DNA from: Elusimicrobia bacterium GWA2_69_24 | GTDB taxonomy: Bacteria; Elusimicrobiota; Elusimicrobia; UBA1565 | Assembly (NCBI GenBank): GCA_001799695.1 | Contig: MGTY01000046.1 | Span: 1 to 57,945 of the forward strand | Length of the DNA stretch: 57,945 nt | Direction: 5' to 3' | Part shown: positions 50,473 through 57,945 of the stretch, in pieces | Layout of the letters: every line of letters begins with the position of its first letter | Position numbering within the stretch: the stretch's first letter is position 1 | Made by a program: the position numbers and the translations under genes | Notes under the pieces: model-generated | Database searches by the model: none | What the model was told of the DNA's origin: nothing | What the model saw: only the letters and a program-made list of their open reading frames with translations

Positions 50473-51213
50473 ATGCTCTGGGGGGTATTCTCCGACGTCC
50501 ACTCCAACGCGACCGCCATGCAGGCGGTCCTCCGGCATCTGCACACCTCCGGGGTGGAGGGCTACGTCTGCTGCGGCGACATCGTGGGGTACGGCCCGGA
50601 CGCCGACGACGTCATCGAGATGGTGGCCAGCCTGCCCTCCTTGCACGCGGTCCGCGGCAACCATGACCTGGCGGTGCTCGGGCGGATGGACATCGCGTGG
50701 TTCAACGAGGCGGCCCGCGCGGCCGTGGAGTTCACCCAGCGGACCATCAGTCCGGGCAACCTGGCGTGGCTCAAGGACCTTCCCCCCCAGGTGCACTCGG
50801 AGCGCTTCACGGTCGTCCACGGCTCGCCGCGCAACCCGGCCGAGGAATATCTGGTGACGGTGCAGCAGTTCCACGACAACACCGCCTACATGAAGTCCTC
50901 ACCCTGCTTCGTGGGGCACAGCCATGTGCCGGTCTGCTTCCTGATGAAGAAGCCGGTGAGCTACGTGGAGCACGGCGTCCTGGCCAAGGATCAGAAGATC
51001 CTGGTGCAGACGGGGATGCACTGCGTGGTCAATCCGGGTTCCGTCGGTCAGCCGAGGGACCATGACCCCCGCGCCTCCTGCGGCATCTACGACGACGAGA
51101 GCCGCGTGTTCGCCCTGCAGAGGGTCGAATACGACGTCGACGCGGTGAAGCAGCGGATGGCCTCGGTCGGCCTCCCCGAATTCCTCGCTTCCCGCCTTTC
51201 CTACGGGCAGTAG
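50473..51213 (+). CDS. Calcineurin-like metallophosphoesterase (YfcE/diadenosine-phosphatase type)
   Basis: 246 residues. Metal-site motifs in order: FSDVHSN, CCGDIVGYGP, RGNHD, VHGSPR and VGHSHVP. This is the complete two-metal phosphoesterase signature, in the class of small bacterial phosphodiesterases of unassigned substrate. It starts 3 nt after smc and is likely co-transcribed. No signal peptide, so cytoplasmic. Confidence 0.9.
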   Translation: MLWGVFSDVHSNATAMQAVLRHLHTSGVEGYVCCGDIVGYGPDADDVIEMVASLPSLHAVRGNHDLAVLGRMDIAWFNEAARAAVEFTQRTISPGNLAWLKDLPPQVHSERFTVVHGSPRNPAEEYLVTVQQFHDNTAYMKSSPCFVGHSHVPVCFLMKKPVSYVEHGVLAKDQKILVQTGMHCVVNPGSVGQPRDHDPRASCGIYDDESRVFALQRVEYDVDAVKQRMASVGLPEFLASRLSYGQ

Positions 51214-51229
51214 GACCCCCGAAAGGCCC

Positions 51230-51258
51230 TTGAAATTGTAACACCCGGGCGTTATATT
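51230..51258 (+). promoter_or_regulatory. Promoter TTGAAA-17-TATATT
   Basis: TTGAAA (51230-51235), a 17-bp spacer and TATATT (51253-51258). The ATG at 51271 follows after 12 nt, giving a leader of only about 5 nt without a ribosome-binding site. Confidence 0.65.
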
Positions 51259-51270
51259 CATAATACAGAT

Positions 51271-52461
51271 ATGGAGCCGTCAGCGCGCGCGGCCGGGGCC
51301 TTTTCCCTGGGGGGTATGGGGAGACGGGGGCAGATCGCCATCCCGTCCTTGTTCCTCATCCCGTCTTTGTTCCTTTTCGTGTTCCTGATCTTCGAGACCG
51401 CCAAGCTCTCGCGCGAGAAGATCCGCCACCAGTTCGCCCTGGACTCGGCCGCCTTCATCGAGGGCACGAACTATTCGGATTTCCTGAACCGCTCCGCCTA
51501 CGTGAACGGCGCCTTCCCGGAACGCATCTTCCACGAGGGGTTCTACAACACCTGCATCGAGAAGAAGGATTCCACGGGCGGGGACTGCGGCTCCCGGGGC
51601 GACCGGCTCTTCAACATCCTCTACAAGAACGGCGCGTTCCCGCGCCGCAGCGGGTCGGCCGACTCGACCCTGGAGTCCCTGGACGAGGAGCCGAGCTGGA
51701 TGATCCGCTTCGGCGGCCCGAGCGCGGGGAAGAACACCAACCCTCCCGACATGGGGAGCGGGCGCCTGGATACCACGACCCTGCAGGACGCCCTGGACTA
51801 CTGGCTGAGCTGGGACGACGCGCAGGACATCTACAAGCTCTACGTGCAGATCTACCAGCTCCTGGGCTCGGTGGAGGGGGCCCAATACGAGGTGTTCTGC
51901 CGGCTGACCGGGGCCAACGGCTGCACCGCGGGCTCAGGCAACGCCCACACCTTCTTCCGCAAATCCTACTGGCTCAACACCAACGACGACATCAACATCG
52001 CCGCCGAGGGGGCGTCCTATTTCGCCTCCTACTCCTTCAAGCCGGAGCCGTACTGCATCCAGGAGATCATGCTGGTCGGCAACAAGCCCACGAGCAACCC
52101 CTTCCAGCCCTACATGCAGTGGGGTCCCAAGGACCCGGTGCAGATGCCGGAGACCATCTCGGGCTGCAAGCCGGGGCCCGGGCTTTTCCAGGTCGAGGCC
52201 ATCCCGGATTCGCATCTCGACAGCCTGGCGAACTCGCACGCGCCGTATTCTCTTTTCGGGATCAGCTCTCCAGGGTACCCCATCTTCCAGCACTGGGGAC
52301 AGGACACGCTCGGGAGCAACTATTTCAACGTCAACTTCCTCAACGAGGTGCGCTGCACCGGCGCGCAGGGCGGGCCGTGCGTCCACGCGACGGTGTCGGT
52401 GTCCGGGGGCAAGCTCTGGCCCAGCCCCACGCCAAAATTCCAGACTCGTCTCCACCCATGA
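51271..52461 (+). CDS. TadG-like pilus/secretion-associated membrane protein
   Basis: 396 residues. RRGQIAIPSLFLIPSLFLFVF is an N-terminal pilin-like membrane helix. It is followed by FETAKLSREKIRHQFALDSAAF, a pattern like TadG/TadE-family proteins where the residues after the helix read like DSAAxxxG. The large extracytoplasmic part is rich in aromatics and contains several Cys (NTCIEKK, GDCGSRG, FCRLTGANGCT, YCIQE, SGCKPG, RCTGAQGGPC), likely disulphide-bonded. The exact role is unknown. It is coupled to the TadE-like gene (ATGA). Confidence 0.7.
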   Translation: MEPSARAAGAFSLGGMGRRGQIAIPSLFLIPSLFLFVFLIFETAKLSREKIRHQFALDSAAFIEGTNYSDFLNRSAYVNGAFPERIFHEGFYNTCIEKKDSTGGDCGSRGDRLFNILYKNGAFPRRSGSADSTLESLDEEPSWMIRFGGPSAGKNTNPPDMGSGRLDTTTLQDALDYWLSWDDAQDIYKLYVQIYQLLGSVEGAQYEVFCRLTGANGCTAGSGNAHTFFRKSYWLNTNDDINIAAEGASYFASYSFKPEPYCIQEIMLVGNKPTSNPFQPYMQWGPKDPVQMPETISGCKPGPGLFQVEAIPDSHLDSLANSHAPYSLFGISSPGYPIFQHWGQDTLGSNYFNVNFLNEVRCTGAQGGPCVHATVSVSGGKLWPSPTPKFQTRLHP

Positions 52462-53054
52462 AAGCCAACGCATTTCCAGAGGGCTTTCAGGGCAACGACG
52501 CTGCCGCGCCGATGTCCATGAGCGCGAACACATCTCCTAAGCGCGCTCAGGGCAACGACGCTGCCGCGCCGATGTCCATGAGCGCGACCAGATATTCCGA
52601 GCGCGGGCAAGCTACTACGGAGGTCGTGCTGCTCCTGCCCTTGTTCATGTTCTTCCTGTTCGCGTTCTCCAAGGTCTTCGCGACCCTGATCCTGATCCAG
52701 AAGATGGAGGTCGCTTCCTTCTATGCGGCGCGGCGGTGGCAGTTGGAGTCGCACCGGAACGTGGCGCATGAAAGCTTCGACAACGGCACCCTCTGTCCCG
52801 ACATCGAGCAGAAGGTCAAGGAATACCTGGGGTATTTCGATGCCACCACCAAGAGCTTCCTGGGGATCCAGACCGTCAGCGTCTGTCCCGTCCAGCGGAC
52901 CCAGGTCTGGAACGTCGTCACGCTCACCGTATTCACCAATCCCATCGACCTCCCCACCATGAAAACGGGGGGCTATAAGTTCGAGGTCGTGAAATACGTC
53001 CCGAACCGCGACCGCCCCATCGCCTTCGTCCTGCCCGGACTCAACGCCCCATAA
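52458..53054 (+). CDS. TadE-like pseudopilin with duplicated leader repeat
   Basis: 198 residues. The core is GQATTEVVLLLPLFMFFLFAF, a TadE-type helix with Glu after the processing site (RGQATTE), and the mature part has two conserved Cys (LCPDIEQ, VCPVQ). The leader is unusually long because QGNDAAAPMSMSA occurs twice with a 20-residue period before the helix. Each copy contains Met codons that could act as alternative starts, so the true N-terminus is uncertain. Probably a minor Tad pilin or an assembly factor together with the preceding protein. Confidence 0.75.
   Translation: MKANAFPEGFQGNDAAAPMSMSANTSPKRAQGNDAAAPMSMSATRYSERGQATTEVVLLLPLFMFFLFAFSKVFATLILIQKMEVASFYAARRWQLESHRNVAHESFDNGTLCPDIEQKVKEYLGYFDATTKSFLGIQTVSVCPVQRTQVWNVVTLTVFTNPIDLPTMKTGGYKFEVVKYVPNRDRPIAFVLPGLNAP
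52488..52587 (+). repeat. 60-bp-period in-frame tandem repeat in the TadE-like leader
   Basis: A 40-bp block beginning CAGGGCAACGACGCTGCCGC is identical at 52488-52527 and 52548-52587. Between them TGAGCGCG (52519-52526) and CGCGCTCA (52542-52549) form a small inverted repeat. It encodes QGNDAAAPMSMSA twice. Confidence 0.85.
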
Positions 53055-53059
53055 CCCGT

Positions 53060-53089
53060 TTGCCGGGGGCGGGAACAAAAGAGTATCCT
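53060..53089 (+). promoter_or_regulatory. Promoter TTGCCG-18-TATCCT of the FtsH-type gene
   Basis: TTGCCG (53060-53065), an 18-bp spacer and TATCCT (53084-53089). The ATG at 53115 is preceded by AGGGTGA, a plausible ribosome-binding site, so this mRNA has a normal short leader. Confidence 0.55.
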
Positions 53090-53114
53090 ATGGTGTCGTA
53101 TCGCAGGGTGAGCG

Positions 53115-54839
53115 ATGCTCTGGGCTAAACTGAAGCTGTTCATGCAGCGGTACTGGATCTGGGTCGCCGTCGCGGCGGTGGGCCTGATCTCCATCGTCAT
53201 GCCCATGTGGTACCTGGCGGGGATGGAGGAGAGCGTCCGCCGCTACATCGTCGGCATCAACGTCGCCTCCCTCCCCTGGGGCATACTCCAGACCCTGATC
53301 TTCGTCGGCTTCCTATATCTCCTGCAGTACGGCGGCGGGTTCGTGCGCTTCAAGAAGGCCAAGGTGGACGCCAAGGACGTCAAGGTCCGCTTCGCGGACA
53401 TCATCGGCCTCACGGAGTCCAAGAAGGAGGCCTGGGAGGTGGTCCAGCTCATCAAGGACCGCTCCAAGCTCCGCCAGGTGGGCGGCGGCATCATCCGCGG
53501 TATGCTGCTGCTGGGGCCTCCGGGCTGCGGCAAGACCATGCTGGCCAAGGCCATCGCCACGGAGGCGGGCATCCCCTTCCTCTCCGTCGCGGGCTCGGAG
53601 TTCGTGGAGATATTCGTCGGCGTGGGCGCGGCCCGCGTGCGCAAGCTCTTCAAGCAGGCCCGGCAGTACGCCGAGGCCTACGGCGCCTGCCTCATCTTCA
53701 TCGACGAGCTCGAGGTCCTGGGCCGCAAGCGCGTGTTCCACGATGCCTTCGGGGGCTCTTCGGAGGGGAATTCCACCCTGAACCAGCTTCTGGTGGAGAT
53801 GGACGGCATCGTGGATTCGGACGCCCATGTCGTGGTGCTCGCGGCCATGAACGCGGCCGAAGACGTCCTCGACCCCGCCCTGCTGCGCCCCGGCCGCTTC
53901 GACCGCAAGATCCAGATCACCCGGCCCAATCTGGAGGAGCGGCAGCGGGTCTTCGAGCACTACGCCAAGAGGATCAAGATGGATCCGAGCATCGATTACG
54001 GGCGCTTGGCCCGCAAGGCGGTCTACCGGACCCCCGCGGACATCGAGAACATCCTCAAGGAAGCCGCGCTCATCGCGGTGCGCAAGAAGAAGGACATCGT
54101 CACTTACAAGGAAATCTCCGAGGCCATCGAGCGCATCGAGCTCGGGGTCGCGCACCGGCTCAACATGACCGACCGCGAGAGGGAGATGACCGCGTACCAC
54201 GAGGCCGGACATCTCGTCATCCTGTACCTGACGCATCCCACGGAGGACGTGTTCAAGGCTTCCATCATCCAGCGGGGAAGCGCTCTGGGCGTGGTCCACC
54301 ATTCTCCTCGGGAGGAGATGCATACCCGGGACCGGGATACGTACCTGGCGAACATCAAGGTCTCCCTGGGCGGCTACGTCGCCGAGAAGTTCAAGTACGG
54401 GGTGACTACGGACGGCGTCAGCTCTGATTTTGCCAGCGCCGCCCTGCACGCCGACGCCATGGTCTGGCGCTTCGGCATGGGGCCGGACGGCCTTATCGGG
54501 GATTTTTCCACCTTGCAGCAGGAGCATCTTTCCGAGTCGCTCAAGCAGGCTCTCAACGAGCAGACCCAGCGCATCCTCCGGCAGGCCCTCTCCGAGGTGG
54601 AAGGGACGCTCAAGGCCGAATGGGCCATCGTGGAGCGCTTCGTCAATGAACTGCTGCAGCATGAAGAGCTCGATTACGATGAAATCGCTCTGATTTTTCA
54701 GGAGTACGGCAAGACCCCCCCGAAATTGGCGCCGCAGGTCGTCCGCCCGGCCCTGCCCGCGGCCGGAGAGGGCGCGCAGCAGCGGCCTCCTTTCGCTCCC
54801 CCGGACATGCCGAATTCGTCCGAAAATCCCACCCTTTAA
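53115..54839 (+). CDS. ftsH: FtsH-family membrane AAA+ zinc protease
   Basis: 574 residues. Two N-terminal transmembrane helices (about residues 13-33 and 55-72) flank a short periplasmic loop. Walker A GPPGCGKT (134-141), pore motif FVG (167-169), Walker B LIFIDELE (193-200; FtsH usually has an Asp at the last position), and second region of homology NAAEDVLDPALLRPGRFDR. The protease site is HEAGH (362-366), with the third zinc ligand Asp in DGVSSDFASA. All catalytic motifs are present. It may be the housekeeping FtsH or a paralogue dedicated to the neighbouring Tad/Gly-Ala-rich membrane proteins; the window cannot decide. Confidence 0.92.
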   Translation: MLWAKLKLFMQRYWIWVAVAAVGLISIVMPMWYLAGMEESVRRYIVGINVASLPWGILQTLIFVGFLYLLQYGGGFVRFKKAKVDAKDVKVRFADIIGLTESKKEAWEVVQLIKDRSKLRQVGGGIIRGMLLLGPPGCGKTMLAKAIATEAGIPFLSVAGSEFVEIFVGVGAARVRKLFKQARQYAEAYGACLIFIDELEVLGRKRVFHDAFGGSSEGNSTLNQLLVEMDGIVDSDAHVVVLAAMNAAEDVLDPALLRPGRFDRKIQITRPNLEERQRVFEHYAKRIKMDPSIDYGRLARKAVYRTPADIENILKEAALIAVRKKKDIVTYKEISEAIERIELGVAHRLNMTDREREMTAYHEAGHLVILYLTHPTEDVFKASIIQRGSALGVVHHSPREEMHTRDRDTYLANIKVSLGGYVAEKFKYGVTTDGVSSDFASAALHADAMVWRFGMGPDGLIGDFSTLQQEHLSESLKQALNEQTQRILRQALSEVEGTLKAEWAIVERFVNELLQHEELDYDEIALIFQEYGKTPPKLAPQVVRPALPAAGEGAQQRPPFAPPDMPNSSENPTL

Positions 54840-54868
54840 CGCGGAAGCTGGGCCCCCGTCCGAGGCCC

Positions 54869-54897
54869 TTGACAAATTCTTCGGCCGTCTTTACACT
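54869..54897 (+). promoter_or_regulatory. Promoter TTGACA-17-TACACT
   Basis: TTGACA (54869-54874), a 17-bp spacer and TACACT (54892-54897). The leader to the ATG at 54921 is about 17 nt. Likely drives the three-gene Gly/Ala-rich cluster. Confidence 0.75.
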
Positions 54898-54920
54898 GAT
54901 AACGCAGCATAAGGCGCGCC

Positions 54921-55955
54921 ATGGAGACCCTATCTACGTCGAGCTCGGACCCGCTCAAGGACCATTGGTGGGTATTGGTCCTGGCGGCCTGTTTCGTGAT
55001 CGGCTGGCTTGCGCTGGCCACTCCGCCTGAGACCGGGTCCGAATCCGTGCAGGTAGCGAGCGCGCCCGAGTCCGACGATGCCCTGAAGTCGTTGGACGCC
55101 GCGGAAAATCCCGTGGGGGCGCCGGGGTCCGCCCTGGGCATCCCGGAGAGTGCGGGCGGATCGTACGGCCGCGCCTCCGACGGCGCCGGGGCGTCGAGTT
55201 CCCTCTACACCGCCCCCGGCGGAGCCGCCGGAGCCCCGATCGCCGACGCGGCGGCCCCCGCGGCCAAGCCCGCGGCGGAGAACGGGGACACGCTGGTCCA
55301 GGCGATGCGGAAGGTCGCCTCCAGCACCCCCGCTCCCGCGCACGGCAGCTGGGGCGACAAGTCGGCGCGCACTGGGCTCGCCAAGCCCAAGGCCAGTTTC
55401 GACCAGGTCGGGTCGTCCCGGGGCGGGCAGGGGACGAGCACCTCGGCCTCGTTCCAGGTGGTCAACAAGGCCTTCGGCCTCGGCGGCGACCCCGGGAACC
55501 CCTCTCTGGGCGGGGCGCTGTCGGACGGCAGCAAGCTCGCGCGCGCGGGCGGCCCCGAGAACCGTTCGCTGAGCGGTCTGGGGGAGGCCAACAAGGTGGC
55601 GCTGTCGAGCCTCAAGGGCCCCGACGAGTCCATGGCGGGCGGCGGACGCCAGACCTTCGACCAGAGCGCGGCGCAGCAGGGCGCGATGTCCCAGCTTTCC
55701 GCGGCCGGCGGAGTCGGCGTGCGCGACGACAGCGGCGTCCCCATGAACCTGAAGGACAACGACCCGAAGAAGCTCGATCAGAAGGAGTTCGAGGTCCCGG
55801 CGGTCAAGGACACCGCGGCGGTGACCTCCGGCACCTCGATGGAAGAGAAGCTCATGATGATGGCGGCCTCCGCCATCGTCGGCGGGCTGGCCGGTCCGAT
55901 GGCCGGCGGCATGGTGATGATGATGCTGCAGCAGGAGTCGGCGAACAAGAAGTAG
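54921..55955 (+). CDS. Gly/Ala/Ser-rich single-pass membrane protein 1
   Basis: 344 residues. A short N-terminal stretch is followed by one transmembrane helix (WWVLVLAACFVIGWLALA, residues about 17-34). Then comes a long, probably disordered region rich in Gly, Ala, Ser and Pro. Near the end a hydrophobic Met/Gly-rich segment (MMMAASAIVGGLAGPMAGGMVMMML) could be a second membrane or amphipathic element. No family recognised. The next gene starts 20 nt after its stop, so they are probably one operon. Confidence 0.7.
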   Translation: METLSTSSSDPLKDHWWVLVLAACFVIGWLALATPPETGSESVQVASAPESDDALKSLDAAENPVGAPGSALGIPESAGGSYGRASDGAGASSSLYTAPGGAAGAPIADAAAPAAKPAAENGDTLVQAMRKVASSTPAPAHGSWGDKSARTGLAKPKASFDQVGSSRGGQGTSTSASFQVVNKAFGLGGDPGNPSLGGALSDGSKLARAGGPENRSLSGLGEANKVALSSLKGPDESMAGGGRQTFDQSAAQQGAMSQLSAAGGVGVRDDSGVPMNLKDNDPKKLDQKEFEVPAVKDTAAVTSGTSMEEKLMMMAASAIVGGLAGPMAGGMVMMMLQQESANKK

Positions 55956-55975
55956 CTTTGGTGGGGGATAGAATC

Positions 55976-57490
55976 ATGGAAAACGACCCCGTCGGACCCG
56001 AGATTCCCAAGATCGAGAGCGAGGTGATGCGCTCCGAATCCGAGAGCAAGGCGGGATTCCTCCCGGTCCTGTTGTCCAAGCTCGGCCTCGGCGGCGCCGG
56101 AGGCGCCGCCGCGGGAGTGGGCAGCGGCATCATCGCGAGCAAGGCCGGGATCGTCGCCCTCATCGTGGCCGGCTCCTCGGTCGCCGCCGGCATCACCATG
56201 CTTACCAGCGTGGGCAACGAGTCGCGCAACGCCTCCGTGCAGGATTCCTCCGCGGTCTTCGCCTCGCTGGACGCGCAGTCGGCGGCGGCGGCGAAGAAGG
56301 CCGCCGAGGAGAAGGCGGCGTCGGTGTCCGCGGTCGGAGCGGACGGCGCTTCGGGGTCGCTGGGGTTCTTCAACGAGGCCAATAAGGGCGCGGTGTCGGA
56401 CCCGACCGCGGCGCCCAAGGCGGAAGGGGAGGGCTCCGGGACGGCGACGGAATGGTCCGATTCCGCGGCCAAGGATTCCGGGGTCAAGGCGCCCGAGCAC
56501 GACACGCAGGCCTCCGCCGCGTCGCCCTCGGCCGCGACCGCCAAGGTCTCGGCGGGCTTGAGCCGGCCCACCATGGCCAAGAAGCAGGGTTTCGGGGGCG
56601 CGGGCGGGGGCGGGACGAGCGCGACGCTCGTCGCTTCCGCGAACATGGGCGGGACACCCGCTTCCCGGACCTCGGGCGGGGCGGCTGGCGGCCGGATGGG
56701 GGCCATGGAGAACTCCTCGCGCGGCGGCCGGGCCGCGGGCACCAAGATGACCGCCAACCTGCGGACCAAGAACATGGCGGGCGAACAGCTCAAGGCCCAT
56801 AGCGGAGTGACGCGGGGCAACCTCGCCTCCGGCAACGTCTCCAGCCAGGGCGCGGGCACGGTCATGGACGGGGGGCGCGGCGGCGGCGGGAGCATCGGCG
56901 CCGGCGGCGGCGCGATCGCCGGCGGCGGCGTGGGCACCGGCGCGGCGGGGCTGGATACCGGGAAGGTATCGGAGAACACGAATCTGGACACCAAGGAAGT
57001 CCCCAGCGCCACCTCGTCGGACGACGACGGTGAGGACAAGGCGAACTATCAGACCGAGATGTACACGGCGCTGGGCTGCATCGCCCTTTGGGTCGGCTGC
57101 ATGGTCGCCCTGGGCTTCATTAAAAAGAAGATAAAGGCCCTGGCCGCGGTAGCCATGACCCCGACCGCGGCGGCGGAGATCGCGTCGCTGGTGACGATGG
57201 CGAAGCTCGTGGTGGCGGTCGCGACCATAGCCGCAGGGGTGGCGGTCGCCATGGGCGCCTCCATCGTCGATAAGGGAGAGATGATGATCGGCGGCCTCAT
57301 TGCCGCGGTCGGCGGCTTCATGCTGGTCGACGGGGCGGTGCGTCTCTACAACCTGTTCAGCGAGGACCCGCCCGGAGAAACGGCGACCGTGGCCGAGGCC
57401 ACTAAGTACAGCGAGAATTTCGGCGGCGGGTTGATGTCGGTCATGAAGGACATCGACATCTTCGGCGCCGGCGCAGCGGCTCCAAAGTGA
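55976..57490 (+). CDS. Gly/Ala/Ser-rich membrane protein 2
   Basis: 504 residues from the ATG at 55976, preceded by GGGGGA. An acidic N-terminus is followed by a Gly/Ala hinge (LGLGGAGGAAAGVGSG) and a transmembrane helix (IVALIVAGSSVAAGITML), then about 300 residues of low-complexity Gly/Ser/Ala/Lys sequence. C-terminally there are three or four hydrophobic helices (YTALGCIALWVGCMVALGFI; LVVAVATIAAGVAVAMG; GLIAAVGGFMLVDGAV). Its N-terminal layout is the same as that of the next gene, so the two look like diverged paralogues. Function unknown. Confidence 0.7.
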   Translation: MENDPVGPEIPKIESEVMRSESESKAGFLPVLLSKLGLGGAGGAAAGVGSGIIASKAGIVALIVAGSSVAAGITMLTSVGNESRNASVQDSSAVFASLDAQSAAAAKKAAEEKAASVSAVGADGASGSLGFFNEANKGAVSDPTAAPKAEGEGSGTATEWSDSAAKDSGVKAPEHDTQASAASPSAATAKVSAGLSRPTMAKKQGFGGAGGGGTSATLVASANMGGTPASRTSGGAAGGRMGAMENSSRGGRAAGTKMTANLRTKNMAGEQLKAHSGVTRGNLASGNVSSQGAGTVMDGGRGGGGSIGAGGGAIAGGGVGTGAAGLDTGKVSENTNLDTKEVPSATSSDDDGEDKANYQTEMYTALGCIALWVGCMVALGFIKKKIKALAAVAMTPTAAAEIASLVTMAKLVVAVATIAAGVAVAMGASIVDKGEMMIGGLIAAVGGFMLVDGAVRLYNLFSEDPPGETATVAEATKYSENFGGGLMSVMKDIDIFGAGAAAPK

Positions 57491-57506
57491 CGCGCGGGAG
57501 GGATAT

Positions 57507-57945
57507 ATGAGCAAATCTGATAAGGAAGAGAAGAAGGCAGTCCCTCCATGGATGACGAATCTGGCCAAGGTGGGAGGCTCCGGCGGGAGTTCCGGCTTCG
57601 GGGGGGGCGCGGGAAGCGGGCTGGGGTTCTTGGGCAAGCTCCAGGCCCTCATGGCCGCTCCCAAGGTCGTGGTGGCGCTGACCGTGGCCGGCGGCCTGGC
57701 TCTCGGCGGCGGCATCGCCTTCCGGCAGACCGACTCGGTGAAGGGTCTGCGGCCGGGCGCCAAGACGCACGTGAATTTCGACCGCCAGGCGCTGGCCATC
57801 GAGAAACCGTCGGGGCTGTTGCCGGGAGCCGGGCCGGAGAAGGATTCGGCTCTCGTTCTGGCGCAGAAGGCGAACCGCGGCGCCCTGGACGCGGCCGCCG
57901 CGGCCGCGGCGGCGGAGGGCGAGGGCGCGGAGGGCGGCGCGGAGA
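57507..57945 (+). CDS. Gly/Ala/Ser-rich membrane protein 3 (3' end outside window)
   Basis: At least 146 residues; the frame is open at the window end. A strong ribosome-binding site (GGGAGGGA) lies just before the ATG at 57507. A charged start (MSKSDKEEKKAVPPWM) is followed by a Gly/Ser hinge (GGSGGSSGFGGGAGSG), a transmembrane helix (VVVALTVAGGLALGGGIAF) and an Ala/Glu-rich run. The order is as in the preceding gene. Function unknown. Confidence 0.7.
   Translation, partial: MSKSDKEEKKAVPPWMTNLAKVGGSGGSSGFGGGAGSGLGFLGKLQALMAAPKVVVALTVAGGLALGGGIAFRQTDSVKGLRPGAKTHVNFDRQALAIEKPSGLLPGAGPEKDSALVLAQKANRGALDAAAAAAAAEGEGAEGGAE

Noticed and set aside
46819-50874. Very long open frame antisense to smc and the phosphoesterase gene
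   Set aside because: It mirrors codon bias of the plus-strand genes in GC-rich DNA; the plus strand has complete Smc and phosphoesterase motifs, and the antisense product is low-complexity Leu/Arg/Glu/Val without domains.
1-57945. tRNA, rRNA, CRISPR arrays, replication origin or prophage
   Set aside because: No clover-leaf-like or rRNA-like stretch, no regularly spaced direct repeats with unique spacers, no DnaA-box cluster, and no integrase or phage structural gene was seen by eye.

Overview
The window is GC-rich, densely coding bacterial chromosome. Several traits suggest a member of Elusimicrobiota or a similar Gram-negative, pilus-bearing phylum: secreted proteins that share an unusual Ser/Val/Pro/Gly-rich N-terminal module, GlgE-type glucan metabolism, pseudopilin and Tad-like genes, and lipoproteins with clear lipoboxes. 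No rRNA, tRNA or other marker gene is present, so the assignment is inference only.

Layout. 1-1800: 3' part of a large multi-pass membrane protein gene. 1801-3231: a decayed stretch with a broken Y2-type (IS91-like) transposase, two REP-like hairpin repeats and a nucleotidyltransferase fragment. 3232-7832: a secreted protein with a JAMM-like motif, a CheY-like receiver, and a tightly coupled TatD / class III cyclase / radical SAM operon. 7909-18941: envelope and secreted proteins (Zn peptidases of HEFAH and M48 type, phosphodiester glycosidase, second JAMM-like paralogue, GH5 mannanase-like enzyme, SGNH hydrolase). 18948-23994: two divergent GH13 amylases. 24010-30364: a divergent response regulator/histidine kinase pair, three pseudopilin-like proteins and a lipoprotein. 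30386-36070: a complete maltose-type ABC importer with two binding proteins. 36263-38921: a small PsbP/DcrB-like protein and GlgE. 38942-46024: a fused membrane spermidine synthase-like/TPR protein and a cell-wall turnover set (MltA, NamZ, NagZ). 46058-46766: IS1380-type relic. 46909-51213: Smc and a metallophosphoesterase. 51271-57945: TadG/TadE-like proteins, an FtsH-type protease and three consecutive Gly/Ala/Ser-rich membrane proteins of unknown function, the last cut by the window end.

How it works together. Secreted amylases can cut alpha-glucans, the MalEFGK-like importer can take up maltooligosaccharides, and GlgE can build alpha-glucan from maltose-1-phosphate. MltA, NamZ and NagZ form a murein-turnover set. 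Many genes are coupled by 1-4 nt stop/start overlaps.

Two signals cut across the gene list. First, about a dozen genes have a sigma70-like -10 hexamer ending only 6-9 nt before the start codon (best case TTGACA-17-TATGAT-6-GTG), so their mRNAs should be leaderless. Second, several unrelated genes carry short in-frame palindromes or 60-bp-period duplications in linkers or just after signal peptides. Some of these are related between genes in sequence and reading frame, which resembles an in-frame palindromic coding element.
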